In this document: piece by piece, positions 23,669 to 35,770 of the stretch
Numbering within the stretch: the stretch's first letter is position 1
Layout: every line of letters begins with the position of its first letter
Assembly: GCA_964017125.1 (NCBI GenBank)
Contig: OZ024908.1
Coordinates: 60,767,521 to 60,831,520, forward strand
DNA length: 64,000 bases
Reading direction: 5' to 3'
Source of the DNA: Flabesymbios commensalis
Lineage: Eukaryota; Annelida; Polychaeta; Terebellida; Flabelligeridae
Made by a program: the position numbers and the translations under genes
Notes under the pieces: generated by a model
Told to the model about the DNA's origin: nothing
What the model saw: only the letters and a program-made list of their open reading frames with translations
The model's database searches: none

Positions 23669-24390
23669 GGCAGGAAACCTCTCGCTTACGATCACTTAAA
23701 TGTTTGAGACGCCACACGAATATTGTGAACGAGAGGTGTTCACTTGTCATTGACATAATTATATCGGCCACATTCAAATCATTTCGACATTAATTGGACT
23801 TCCACCATTTCTGGCGGGTTGAGGCCTCCGAGGAGTGCACCCGCTACCAAGTCTGTTGGCGCTTTATACCTATTGACGTGTTCACACAACACGTAGGCTA
23901 CTAGTGACCACTAGGTTAGGTTTTTCGCTATTTCTTTTCCATTTGGTTGCTGGTTTATTTTTTAGTTTATAGTATCGTTGTATGTTCCCTGTTTATTAGG
24001 CCCGGCCGTAAGCCATGAGCCGTTTAAGTTTATTTTGCCTGAGTTTGTGTCCTATTTAGGGGAACGAGGGGTGCTGTGTGTGGGAAACGGTTGACATTTT
24101 TGTACACCAACCAGTCCTTATATTATTATTATTATACATTAAAGGTACCTAGGTTAAGTACTTTTGTCTTCAAAGAGTGTTCAGGAAAAAGATATTCACG
24201 ATTACATTCGTGGTTAAGATCTTAAAGGGTTTTGGTTGGTGGCCTAACATTATTTCACAATTGAGCCAATGTATCGTGTTATCTGGGTAGGCCTAGTTGC
24301 CTTTCTGGAGACAGGCGAAAAAGCGTCACCCGCATAGCAATTGCCGCAGTGCTGTGCCGCAAAATATGGATACAGAATGTTGGTTTGTTG
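23669..24390. other. unassigned intergenic stretch
   Basis: Moderate GC around 23800-24110, a poly-C run just upstream (about 23478-23495) and (ATT)n near 24123. No gene or named element recognised. Confidence 0.45.
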
Positions 24391-24394
24391 TTGG

Positions 24395-24740
24395 GCCTTC
24401 GTGAGACATGTTGGATCAACATTGAAACAACATTGGGTAGCCGTCCAGTGGTTGCTGTAAACGCTGGTGTAGAAGTATGATGCGCTTGACCAGTGTTGGA
24501 GTAGCGTTGGGCCAGAGTTGCAGACGATTGACTGGTATTGAACCAGCAATGGGCTGCGACGCTGGTCCAGCATTGAACCGGAATTGGGTGGATGGGCCTA
24601 CATCGTGTGTACGAGGTACATCCATGCAAAAAGGGGGAATTCACCCAATGGTTTTTTTTCAAACCGGGCCAGCGTCGAAGGCGGTCTAGCAAGGGCCAAC
24701 ATTCAAATAACATTGGGTGAATGCCTCGTGTTTGCTATAG
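24395..24740. repeat. cluster of diverged Pal-I half-units
   Basis: Repeated AACATTGGGT, CCAACATT and GACGCTGGTCCAGC blocks at several spacings. The open frames here are by-products of the repeat. Confidence 0.6.
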
Positions 24741-25261
24741 GATCTAATACAGACACGGCAGCAGGATTCACTGGAAATTGTATGGAATAGATGTTGAAGA
24801 TATATTGGTTCTTTCCTAATTATACCCTGAACATTTAGGATTCAGGCTCATGAGGAGACCAATACAGCTATGTTTACAAAATATTGAGCCAAATGTTTGT
24901 CCGTAGGACTCAAACAGCCTGAAGCCGGGCCTCGGAGTTCGGGAACTCCTGTTCTAGTTTTTTTAAATTAAAAACACCATCGATATTTCTGCTCAGATGG
25001 TAAATATTTTTACGTAAAACGACCATGCACACAGAAAAAACCTACTTGTGGGCTATAGCGTGTATACAGGCTAAGTCTGTGTCATACTTTGCTTCGTTAT
25101 GTGGCACATTCGTACAGGCCCTGGTCAGCGAGGGTGAGTCTGTGTCACCTTTGTAATAATCACTGATAATATGTAGCCATCCGGGTACACGAACTTTCCA
25201 CGCTGTGTGTGATAATTAAACATGATCGATTGACTTCAGTGACCTCAGACACCGGTTCCTG

Positions 25262-25351
25262 GGCTATACTTCTCTGCAAATTCAAAAGGCAGTATCTGTT
25301 AACTTGCAATTGTAATGTAAGCAGATGCTTTCTTTTGACTTTGAACGGCAA
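25262..25351. repeat. Pal-J hairpin
   Basis: TTCAAAAGGCAGTATCTGTT and TAAGCAGATGCTTTCTTTTG arms. Confidence 0.75.
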
Positions 25352-25526
25352 CATAGGTCTATAATTAGGAATATAATACTATAATACCGTACTAATATTA
25401 TTTTATGAACATACACAATCTAGTTCCAATACATCTGGTGATGAGTGTCGTGAAATTTTTGTCGTGAATTTTTTGAAGTTTTTTTCTTAAAAAAAAATTG
25501 GATAGCTTTAGCTTAAAAAAGCTTAA

Positions 25527-26204
25527 GAACATTTAAATTTCCTGAGATCAACGTATTTAAATTTCAAAACCTTTACGTCAGATGGTTAATTTATTTTTTT
25601 AGCATTATGCCTGTGCTTAAAATCACCGTCTAATATTTTGGGCCAAAGTCACCCCAAGTGAATTATTTTTATGGGCCAAAATCACTCCAGCTTGGGATCA
25701 GAAACTCTGCACTCCCCAAATTTTCAATTTCGCTACTTCAGTTGGTTCAGAACATATACATTTCCCGAGATTACCTTATTTAAAATTACACAACAATTAC
25801 GTCAGAATGTCAAGTGTTTTTTTTTAGCATTAAGGCCTATCAATGTTTAAAATCACTGTTTAAAGTTACCAAAGTTGTAACTCTTCTTCTTGGGACAAAG
25901 TCACCCCAAGCCGATGTGACTTTGGTCCAGCCCTAAAAATTAAAAAAAGTGTGGAAGAATCGTCACCTCGAATTATAATTTATTTTATATAATTATCGTT
26001 CTTTATCTACTATGGCTACATTCACTAGAAAAGTAAATTATTATTCTGCGTATTTTAAGTCGAAGAAAGAACTAAATTACGATAGACTCGTAGATCTAAA
26101 TATACTCGGCGCTACGCGCCTCGTACATTCAGATCTACGAGTCTATCGAATTTCGTCCTTTCTCCTTGACTTAAGACGTTGAAAAAGTGAGCCAAAGTCA
26201 CCCC
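25527..26204. mobile_element. ORF-less element with GGGCCAAAGTCACCCC array
   Basis: The motif or a variant occurs at 25640, 25673, 25890 and 26189 forward and at 25916 reverse. Two internal blocks (about 25527-25660 and 25748-25870) are diverged copies of each other. Ends unclear. Confidence 0.5.
26054..26174. repeat. 121-bp palindrome
   Basis: Arms TTAAGTCGAAGAAAG... with CGATAGACTCGTAGATCT, centre GGCGCTACGCGCC. It lies within or beside the motif array before it. Confidence 0.9.
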
Positions 26205-26209
26205 AGTTT

Positions 26210-27760
26210 ACGACATCTATTATGTCTATCATGTGACAGAGATGGTTTCTAAATTACAGCCTCACATTATTAGTTAGCAAAATCCCATCCTCCACATGTT
26301 GCGGAGCACGGTGTAGACTGAGTCAAGCACTGCATGGAAGTGTAGGAAAGTAATTACTAACTACACATTATAGTACGGTAACAGAGATTTGTCAACTCAA
26401 TTTGTAAGTAGCGTAAGATTTTCTTGGAATAGGGTCCACACAGGTGCGACCGACTAGGTGTAGGCCTACATGGTCACACCACATGACCTAAGGCAACATG
26501 TTACATTGCAGTAGAATTTCCAAGTACATGAACCAGTAACGCTTGTAGGCATATGTTATATAACGTACTACCAGAAATGCACAAGAGACTCTTTCTCTGT
26601 TTTGTCATGCTTTCATTTCTGGTAGGCTACTACCATACACAATAACCTAGTACACCAGATATTAGGCTAAAAAATGATAGTCAAAAACGTCATTGTTGTG
26701 AAAAAATGGTGTATAATAGACCTAAATTAATAATAAATAAATCCAGCTAGAAATGTCTACTATATATAGAGGACACTGACTTAACAAATTCGGGGCCAAA
26801 AAATGTCCACAGATATCTCGGGTAGAGTGTATACAATTTTTATTGGTATTTTTGTCTGTAAAATCAATGTTTGTAACCTTGTTTTGGCTGAATAAAAAAT
26901 CCTTAACGGATTCTTTTAGAACGAAAAATTCAAAATTGCCGCCATGAAATCAATCAAATTATCATAACGTTCTCAATATGAGATAGATACTTGATATTTT
27001 CACCAAACTATATATTTTTGCTATCAAGGAATACAATAAAAGAAACGATACCTTCCTCTGGCATCATTATCATGCCTAAAATGCTATATTACCACTTATG
27101 GCAGATATCGCAGCAGTGCTGATTGCATAGTTGCACACCTATTCATTACGCATTGAGTACCCATCACTCATAAACGGATACACGTGACATTTTACATGAC
27201 TTTGATATAACCTCGTGTATGAATGCTGTAATGCGAAACCTCGACCCGTGTCATCCTTCAAACCCAATTATGTATTATTCTTCAGCGATGGAAGCCCAAG
27301 CTGATGCTACACGCTGCTGCATAACTGTAGTTGTGCTTGTTCAATTGAGCGTTGAGGAAGGGGGTGTAATAATTAGGTGAAAACATGGGGGTATCACCAC
27401 TCACAATATCAGTCCTTTCTAATAGATGACGGCACCACTGACAAGCTGGAAATTGATAAAAAGTGTGTATTTTTAATATTTTTTGCCAATTTGACCTTAA
27501 AATCACCTTCGTGTTATGCACCAGTAAAGCACAACTCCTTCCCATGTTATTATTTGCTCATAGGCTAAGATCATGGTGGTGTCTTCAGACACATCTGACA
27601 TTACAAAATATTTTTTTCAACCCCCCCCCCCCCCCTCCCCAGGAATTTAACGGTAGGAATGCAAGTGTGATCGGGAGCTCAGCGTTAAAAGGGTTAAACG
27701 AAATTGACGGCGAAATGCATCTTCTCTATTGTAATAAAAGGTAAAGGCGCAGGTCTATAG
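26210..27760. other. unassigned AT-rich stretch
   Basis: Contains a C tract (about 27621-27637). No gene recognised on either strand; the open frames are short and unlike known proteins. Confidence 0.45.
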
Positions 27761-27769
27761 TCTGATATC

Positions 27770-28100
27770 TGAACACTTTATCAGCCGACTTTACAATAAT
27801 AAAAACAACATAATTACCTCCTAGTGCAATTTCAACTCCCCAGAGAACATACAGTCCTGCAGCCATTTCGGCGCATTGAACTTATCATACACATTGCCAG
27901 GTACTCATCTGAGTCAAGTGAAGCATCTGAGGGTGAAGTGCCTTTCCCAAGGAGGACACAAACATCGAAACGATGTCCCAACGTTGAGAAGGGAGAAACA
28001 TGATATATATATATTTAAAACTTGCCTCAGCCGAGCTTTAAACCCCCACGTAAGGCGCCCCGCTCTGACAATTAACCCACGTCCATCTCAAAATAACGAA
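27770..28100 (-). mobile_element. tRNA-derived SINE
   Basis: The minus strand begins near 28090 with GTGGGTTAATTGTCAGAGCG (A-box-like) and GGGGGTTTAAAGCTC (B-box-like). A SINE core follows (CTTGGGAAAGGCACTTCACC, GAGTACCTGGCAATG), then GGACTGTATG and GGGGAGTTGAAA. Confidence 0.6.
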
Positions 28101-28740
28101 AGCTAAATATTGCTTAATTCCATCCACATAATCCACATTCTTATTAGTATTCAAATTATGACACCTGATATATGGAACATCTTTGAAAGTAAAATAATTT
28201 ATAACTAGTAACTAATAATTTATAACTATACCTTTTAAAAAGATCAAAATAAAGAAATTACCTTGTAAGGCCAGCTAGATTAAACATGTTAAACGATAAA
28301 ACAGATAATATTAATCACCAAAATAGTCTTTGTGTCTGAGCCGACTTTCCGGCAGATTTATCGTAGGGCTATGCGTTGGGGGACACTGTGTGTCCATCAC
28401 TAATTCAGGATGACAAAATATATGTCTGCGTGTTTGGCGAATTATACAATTTTGTTTACAATTTCTACAATACATGTAAATGTATTCAATACAATCTATT
28501 GAACATACGACAAGTGATGCTAAATACAATGTGGGTGATTACAGTTAAAAACAACCGTTAATTAAGATGGCCTACGTATTCCAAAATGGCTTAAAAAATT
28601 CCATGTACGTGGGCCTTGTCTTTAAAGGTATACACATTATTGATCAGACATAACCGACAAAATGTGTACTGAGAAAGGTCGTCCTGGTTCCGGGAATGAT
28701 TTAGTATTTACATTATGTTCAGTGATCCATGCGACTATAC

Positions 28741-28848
28741 CCAGCCAGCACAAAACTTGTGCCTAACATTTATACAACGTCGGCCCAACGTCTTAGACGC
28801 TGGTCCAACATTGTATAAATGTTATACAAATGTTTTGTGTTTGACGAG
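28741..28848. repeat. Pal-H palindrome copy 4
   Basis: CCAGCACAAAACTTGTGCC to ATGTTTTGTGTTTGACGAG. Confidence 0.85.
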
Positions 28849-29028
28849 TAAGTGGTAATGTTTATTCAGTAGGCCTGCGCCGTACTCTCTCTATCGAGAA
28901 ACTTGTAGTTCGGTTGGTGATCGATTTTACCATGTTTACAGGTGTGTTTGATTAGTCACTGTTCAGCTGGGGTTTTCCAGTCCATATTATAATTAGCGCC
29001 GAGAAGGTAAAGTACAGATGACCCAGCT

Positions 29029-29150
29029 GCCCATTGGGCACACGACGCTGTATCAGCATTGAATCAACGTCAATGACACCAAGGAATATTTTATATACCT
29101 TGATGACACTGATTTAATGTTGATACGACGTCATCTGGAGGGTGGGTACT
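29029..29150. repeat. Pal-I-like palindrome, diverged
   Basis: ACGCTGTATCAGCATTGAATC and a distant complement around ATTTTATATAC. Confidence 0.5.
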
Positions 29151-29567
29151 AGTAGTTGATAACCACGCTTCAAATATATTACGCCATAGATACCTTTGGA
29201 ATCTAGTATTACGATTCAGCATGCGAACATGTGTATGATTGTTATGATTCATAGCTTGATGACGATTGAAATCTGTAGGCAGAGATAAGATCAATAATAT
29301 CTCCTCATTTGCGTCTGTGATATCTCAGCAAGACACCCCAGATTATTGTACATAAATTACATTTAAAAGTATCAGCACTATGCTTCTCATGAATCAAAAC
29401 AATTCATAATACTTGTAGTAAAAATAACTATTTTGATAATATATCCCTATATTACATAAAATATAACAGCAAAAACTGCAAAAGTTTTTTGATGCACGCG
29501 CATAAATTTATTCTGTTCCTTCATATTACTTCCCACATTGACTGTGTATCAGTGTATGCATGGTTAA

Positions 29568-30345
29568 CAGGTACGGGTCCAGCCGTTTTTAAATGGCCGC
29601 CCATTTAAAAACTACTGCCGTGCAAAGCCAAAAGACAGTATCAGCTTACGTGTTAAGTGAGCAGATACTGCCTTTTGGCTTTTCACGGCAGAATAGCAAA
29701 GGGACCAGCCCCATAAAACTGCGAATTACAGTGCATAACTTCATATGAACTGGCAATATGAAGACGCAGTTTAGTTGAGTATATAATAATCTACATTTTT
29801 GTAAGGTGAATTTCCACAGAACTCACCTAGGATGTGGGAAAAATTGACATCGCTCCTGGATTGTATACAGGTTTTGTGCACTAAATCATGTGTACAAAAA
29901 AGATGCCACATAGAAGATACAAATGCCACATACAATTTGACCATCACTATATCCACCACCTCATGGTATTAGCAGAGTGCACCCCCAACATATACATTTG
30001 TTAGCAATGACACTTTAAGGAGGTGGGGGTCAGTGTTCAGAAAATCTATTTTTCATGATTTTTACCAATTAAAGCATCGTATTTCACAGATTCTGCTTCT
30101 CAAGTTTATTACTAAGTAGTGATGTGCTGTGTTAATTTAAACATTATACCAAATCTCATATAATTAGGACAAAATAGCTGATTTTATGGAATAAAATGTA
30201 CAGTTAATCAGTCATATTGGCCGACCGTTTATAAATGCACGGGTGTTTATAAACACTCGCCGGAAGTGCGCTGCGAGTGCTTATAAACGCACGGTGGTTT
30301 TTAAATGGGAGGCCATTTAAAAACGGCCGGACCCGGACCTGTTTA
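29568..30345. mobile_element. 780-bp inverted-repeat element with Pal-J inside
   Basis: Terminal repeats of about 45 bp: AACAGGTACGGGTCCAGCCG, TTTTTAAATGGCC on the left and their complement (GGCCGGACCCGGACCTGTT) on the right, with TTA/TTAA at both edges. Pal-J is inserted just inside the left repeat. A second inner inverted pair (GTTTATAAACACTC) lies near the right end. No ORF. Confidence 0.8.
29613..29693. repeat. Pal-J hairpin, complete, nested
   Basis: CTGCCGTGCAAAGCCAAAAG to CTTTTGGCTTTTCACGGCAG; the clearest copy of this family. Confidence 0.9.
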
Positions 30346-30349
30346 AAGC

Positions 30350-31145
30350 GAATCAGTATGATGACATCAATTTTATTTTTTATTTTTGAAATGTAGTCGT
30401 GTAACCCACAGAGCATTATTTCATTTTTATCAAGAACTTTAGATTTGTATCAATATTTCTTAACAATATTAACAAGAATCCGGACAAAAACCAAACAGAC
30501 AGCGAGCTCACCGAAAAGATGGTTGAATGCTAGCACAGCATTGGGCCGTAGGAGAACACCAACCCCCCCCCCCCCCCCCCCGATCATCGCGTTCTCAGAC
30601 CAATAATAAAGGCGGCAGCTATTTATGAGACCAGGTGATTACTTTGATAATGCCGTCTGAGATAGGGGGCATCTTGTTTACATGACAATATACGTCTTGG
30701 AAATAAAACTAGTTTAGTCGTTTTCAGTGCATTAAACTGTTAAAATAGTTTTTCCCTTGTTTTTGTATTTTATTCAAGATCAGTAGGCCATCTAGCTTTA
30801 AATAAAGCAAATTTTCAAAATTGACCAAATTGAAAAGTCTCATCCAAAGGAGTTCCTTTAATTCCCATGTTACTTAAAGGGCGTGTAAAATAGCGCTAGA
30901 AGTCCACCGCATAGCCGAGGAAAGAATGACCACACACCATGTAAAAATGGAGAATATTATATATTTATAATCCAAGTGCAGTGAGAAAACTAAAATCGAG
31001 AATCAATGGACTGTTTGACAGCTTGCGGGAAATTAATCTATCGATTAATAAAACTACTAGAGACTGTAGGCTGTCATACCTACTTTTTATTCCATAATAT
31101 TTATATGCACATTCTACGATCTGCTTTGTGCAGTCACTTGCACAT
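30350..31145. other. unassigned stretch
   Basis: A poly-C tract (about 30562-30581). No gene recognised. Confidence 0.45.
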
Positions 31146-31148
31146 ATC

Positions 31149-31221
31149 TGCCGTGAAGAGTCAAAAGGCAGTATATCCTTACTTTATATAAAGCAGACAC
31201 CGCATTTTGGCTTTGCGAAGA
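31149..31221. repeat. Pal-J hairpin
   Basis: CTGCCGTGAAGAGTCAAAAG to TTTTGGCTTTGCGAAGAGAA. Confidence 0.8.
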
Positions 31222-31615
31222 GAATTATCCACCCACGATGAGAATCATGAGCCTTTCACTTATCGCGGGGATCCCCCTTCATGTGGATGGCTGATCGTCA
31301 TTCGCCTTATATGGGCATGTATAAGAGGTTAATCGATTGGCTCATATTGTAGCAGCAATAATGCCATACTAGTAAAGTGGGGTGGTGCGTGACATAACAG
31401 GGCTCCAGAAGATACCAGGGAATTTCTACCAAGCAACATACATAAGTTTAAAGTTATGATCACATTTACATTTTTTCATCACTAATGACGACTATAATAG
31501 TTTTAAATTGGATAAAGATTTTACTTTTAAAGGTTAATTAAATCAGTCTGGTACTCAAAGGGTATATTACCAACTAAACACCCAACTAAACACTGCTAAT
31601 TATCGAAGTCTGCAT

Positions 31616-31854
31616 TTAACCCCCAAAGCGCTAAATTAAATCATTTAAATTGTCACCCACTTGAAGTTGTGTCTCGCTATCGCGATCCACAACTTCAAGT
31701 GGGTAAAAATTTCTCATTTTTGTTTAATTTGAGACCAAATATTTTCAAAGCTTCATGTTTAAAAACACATTTCGTTCCCAATAACTGTGATTTAAACGGC
31801 TAAATAAAACGGATTTAGAACCACTAAAGTGATCCTTAGCAGTGTAAGGGTTAA
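31616..31854 (+). mobile_element. TTAA-C MITE, complete
   Basis: TTAACCCCCAAAGCGCTAAA to AGTGTAAGGGTTAA; perfect arms ACCCACTTGAAGTTGTG. It shares its right TTAA with the next element. Confidence 0.92.
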
Positions 31855-32136
31855 CACTTACACACGGGGATCGACTTTAGTCGTCAGAATCTGACGTCTC
31901 CGCGGGGATCGACTTTAGTCGTCAGAATCTGACGTCTATAGACGTCAGATTATGACGACTAAAGTCGATCCTCGCACTGAAAGAGTAAACATATTTATAA
32001 TGGCTGTAGAACCATAACATAGGTATTCAAATGAATCAGAAAGAGCTAACTAAGACATTTATGATGATTGCAAAATGGAATAACCCCTTTGGTTGCGATT
32101 TTTTTTTACAAATTAATTCAGCGCTGAAAGGGTTAA
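31851..32136 (+). mobile_element. TTAA-A MITE copy 8 with a duplicated hairpin arm
   Basis: Begins at the right TTAA of a TTAA-C copy. About 39 bp of the left arm (GGGGATCGACTTTAGTCG ...) is present twice, so the hairpin has three arm segments. Ends AAAGGGTTAA. Confidence 0.9.
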
Positions 32137-32674
32137 CATAGCTGAATATGTCCGTGTAAAAATCACACATCACTGTAAGAGATGTTGGCCCAATGTTGTT
32201 TTAATGTTTGGACACCATCACAGACCATTTTTACAATAATGTGGGCCCTATCCATTTTACAAGATAAAATCCATATTAAATATAGAATGAATAATAGATA
32301 CTTTTAGGCTGTAATACTGCATACTGTAGATTCGCATTTTTAATGTTAGACCTATACAAATGTTATTTTCAAATTTTCCGTAAAGGAGAAAAGTTAAATA
32401 TCTTACATGTATGTGGAATACTCATTCGTATAATCATGATAATGATAAAACGGTATCGTATACTATTGTGGTTGGACATCATTATTGTATGGCCTTATAA
32501 AGCAAAGATAATGACGCTCGATATTATGCAATTAGGCCTATAACATAATGTCATAGAGATGGATTTTTTGTCAATAAGAGCGATAGTTATTTTTATTGAT
32601 ATATTTTTTAATAATAAAATAAATACGTAGGTTAGATCTATGACAATGCAGAAGCGCCATTTGTGTACATTAGT

Positions 32675-32713
32675 GCGTGTGTGTGTGTGTGTGTGGTGGG
32701 GGGGGGGGGGGGT
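32675..32713 (+). repeat. (GT)n and poly-G tract
   Basis: About ten GT units then a G run. Confidence 0.95.
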
Positions 32714-32805
32714 GAGGGGGCAGCTGTATGTTCTCCAAATCTGAGACGACTACGTCATTGTGATGAGGTGTAATGTTAGCTAACACATGTTAGCAAATGT
32801 AATGC

Positions 32806-32910
32806 TACAAACACAAAACATTCGTATGACATTTGTATAATGTCGGCACAGCGTCTTCGACGTTGGACCAACATTGCACAAATGCTATACATATGTTTTG
32901 TGTTTGCTGG
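32806..32910. repeat. Pal-H palindrome copy 5
   Basis: AAACACAAAACATTCGTATG to ATGTTTTGTGTTTGCTGG. Confidence 0.85.
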
Positions 32911-33003
32911 CAAGCCTAAATAATTTACCGTAATGAGGAAGCTTGAGATTTTCAAGTGCGTGTAGGCCTCATCACTCCCGCGTCATCACTGCAAAAACGA
33001 GAT

Positions 33004-33075
33004 GGTCAACCAATGTTATTTTAATGGTGGACCAGCGTCGCAGACGGTGGTCCATCATTAAATAAACAGTGTGTC
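33004..33075. repeat. Pal-I palindrome, short copy
   Basis: GGTCAACCAATGTTATTTTA and complement around GCGTCGCAGACGG. Confidence 0.7.
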
Positions 33076-33392
33076 AGAATTTATGATATCACAACATTAT
33101 TCATTTCTGAATTATTTACCACTGTTTGTACTGTGTTTGGAACTATAGCACACAACATACACGTTCGCCTGGTTTAACATGTTTGGATTTATATACATGT
33201 AAGTGTCACAAGCCGAAGCCAATATTAAATCAACAGTGGGCCAGCATCTAGTATTTACAGTGATACATGTGGAAATGCACTGAGGGACTAGTCATGATCC
33301 TGGAACAAACAGCATAGCAATGACATTAGTGGAAGCTGTTTACTAGACATAGGCCTACCGCATGTACTGGAGTGTGATCTGCACTTCTTTTA

Positions 33393-33452
33393 AACTTTGA
33401 GGCAGGCGTTGTGGTTGCATGGGAAACCACTGCGCCACTGCCCGTCTCAAAG
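33393..33452. repeat. 60-bp hairpin
   Basis: CTTTGAGGCAGGCG and CTGCCCGTCTCAAAG outer arms with inner TGTGGTT / AACCACT. Confidence 0.6.
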
Positions 33453-34151
33453 CTGCACCATTTTGTTTATCATTGCGATATTTCTACGATTATAATACCA
33501 GCTACACTGCCGAGCAAATAATAAGGTACATTACATGTATAATGGACAGTCAAAATAGAATCGGTTTAAATACCATTTGACGGTAATAAACAATGAAAAA
33601 AAAAATCTGCAAACAGAGGCAATCTCAATTCGCACAGATTTCTGGATCGGTCGGATGCCTGTAATCGGGCTTCTTCATATACAATTTTCCAAACTGTTCA
33701 AAACCAATTAAATACTTAGTGAAGGCATTGTACCGTCTTCGGGTTTCCTTTTTAAAAAAATAAAACGTGACGCCAATCAGCGAGATTTCAAAAATATTTA
33801 CCTCCATTTTGTCAAATCTCAAAAACATTGCGACGCTGGCCCAACATTAAAACAACATTGGGTCAACGTCTTGTGTTTGCCAGGTCGTTGGGTTTAAACG
33901 GGAAAAGTTGTTTGTATGTTTCTATAATGTTATTCTATGGCATGTCTGTACGCCATACATAAATAAACATTGAAAGTCCTACAATATATAGGCTAATACA
34001 TTGTATAGAAAAGGTAATGGCTCTGATATTTAAGTGTATTAAAGTTTGTGTGTAAAAATAATTAATGTCTAATGTACCGTCAAGTAAGCATTGAGAAGAT
34101 AACGTGAATGCTATTTGTATTCCTGTAGGATCTGCGTCTGTAACAAATAGG

Positions 34152-34258
34152 CTGTAAACACTAGACATTTGTATACCATTTGTACAATGCTGGACCAACG
34201 TCGTAGAGAGTTGGGTCGACGTTGTACAAATGTTATACACATGTTTTGTGTTTGCTTA
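34152..34258. repeat. Pal-H palindrome copy 6
   Basis: GTAAACACTAGACATTTGTA to ATGTTTTGTGTTTGC; centre ACGTCGTAGAGAG. Confidence 0.8.
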
Positions 34259-34609
34259 CCTTTTTATCTGGGAAGAGTAAAGCAACAGACAAATCAAGTG
34301 CTTCTCAGAAAAAGATGTGTCCGCATAGACAACCCGGTGCCAGTTTCCTTAATATATTATATTACAAAAGACGAAAGTTCCAAGCCGTCTGATAGGCTCA
34401 GGCTGAAACTCTGGCCAACCAAACAGGTTACAATTTCTGAAAACTGTCCACGAAAGTGAAACAGTAGCAATAGTGTAATAATTCTTCATATCGGCTGTTG
34501 ATAACATAGGTCTATCTATAAAGGGGTGGGGAGCCCCGCAGTGGTTTGTTTTGGTGACCCTCATCCCCTCTCCACAGATATGAATACTAGCAGCTGATAA
34601 CTTACGATT

Positions 34610-34875
34610 TCACTGAGTCAACGTTGGTGTAAGGCTGGTCCACCGTCTGCGACGTTGAAATAACACTACAACAATGCTGGGTGAGCGCTCAGCAGCACTG
34701 ACAGTAAACATGATTATATATATATACTCGGCAAACTAAAGGCAATGATCCAAAGTTGTTTCAATGTCGGACCACAAGGCTTGACCAAATGTTGTCTTAA
34801 TGTTGGCTCGCCATCGAAGACGGCGGACCAACATTAAAACAACATCGGGTCAATACCTCGTGCTTGCTGGGTAGG
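34610..34875. repeat. two adjacent Pal-I palindromes
   Basis: About 34610-34700 and 34740-34875. The second ends AACAACATCGGGTCAATACC then TCGTGCTTGCTGGG, just before the candidate upstream promoter of the BH3-like gene. Confidence 0.65.
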
Positions 34876-34901
34876 CGGCCTGGTCGCTGACGGCATCTGT
34901 G

Positions 34902-34965
34902 ATTGGTGGCGTCGGTGTGACTAATAGAGTGATCTCACCATAAAGGCCCCGTGAACCTTTATAAG
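34902..34965 (+). promoter_or_regulatory. alternative upstream promoter (CCAAT plus TATA)
   Basis: An inverted CCAAT box (ATTGG, 34902-34906) lies about 50 bp before TTTATAAG (34958-34965). Downstream, CCGCAG|GTAAAA at 35176 and TTTCCAG at 35240 could bound a short 5' UTR intron. It is an alternative to the TATA at 35271. Confidence 0.3.
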
Positions 34966-35270
34966 AAGAAGGCCGCCAAATATAGACCGCAGATTCAAAT
35001 TCACAGTCACAGACGACTGACGTTATTGCCGTCACCAAATCAATCCTAAACTGATCATTATTAATCATCATAGAAATCTGGTGATCTGAATGACGGAATA
35101 AACTTGGATTTTAACAGATGATAGAGATCGTTTCTGATAAACATAACAGCAAAGTGCACGCAGCCTGCTGCCGCAGGTAAAAACTGTTGCAGAGCCAAAT
35201 CAATAAATTTTATTGGAATTGAGTCTGGTACACTTTCCAGGAAAGCAACCAGTCAGAACGTATATCGACG

Positions 35271-35278
35271 TATATAAG
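35271..35278 (+). promoter_or_regulatory. TATA-like box before the BH3-like gene
   Basis: TATATAAG, 47 bp before the first ATG. A start site near 35300 would leave a very short leader. Confidence 0.4.
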
Positions 35279-35324
35279 TAAAACAAAGCCGGGCTGGGGC
35301 ATTCATTAGAATACTCCTTGATAA

Positions 35325-35770
35325 ATGGGTCCAGCTATAACAATTTTATTCAAGACGGGTAGTGTCGACGACATGGCGTACGCCAGCGATCGCTCTTGTG
35401 GGTGTCAAGACGCCAAGTGCACAATGTGCAATAATTCAGGTGGTGATTCAGAAACCAGTCAAGTGAAGCAGGCGGTGGTAAACTTAAAAGTTCACAATTA
35501 CGACACAAGTGCCGAGATGACTGTAGTGTCTCCAGTGTCACCACCACGAAAGCGAGGCAGAAGAACAAAATCATGGTCAGAAAGAAGACCGAATCAGACA
35601 CAGCCCAGTCTGGTGATTTTCCCAACGGCAGTTGACGCGTCTGGTGAAAAGAGTCCAGTTGAAAACTGTACAAGGTGCCAGAGAAACCCCGAGGACCCTG
35701 AGGATATGTCATGTAAATGTCAACAGCGCTCAGCCGATGGTGCCACTTCCAAATCGCCAGCATGCATGAG
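35325..35770 (+). CDS. BH3-like gene exon 1, residues 1-148
   Basis: Open from ATG to a good donor (GAG|GTAAGC), ending in phase 2. It holds both cysteine clusters and the basic PPRKRGRR patch. The opposite strand is also open here (35350-35811) but shows no recognisable content. Confidence 0.6.

Noticed and set aside
24250-24790. Several overlapping open frames on both strands
   Set aside because: They lie in a cluster of Pal-I half-repeats rich in CCAACATT; composition explains the openness.
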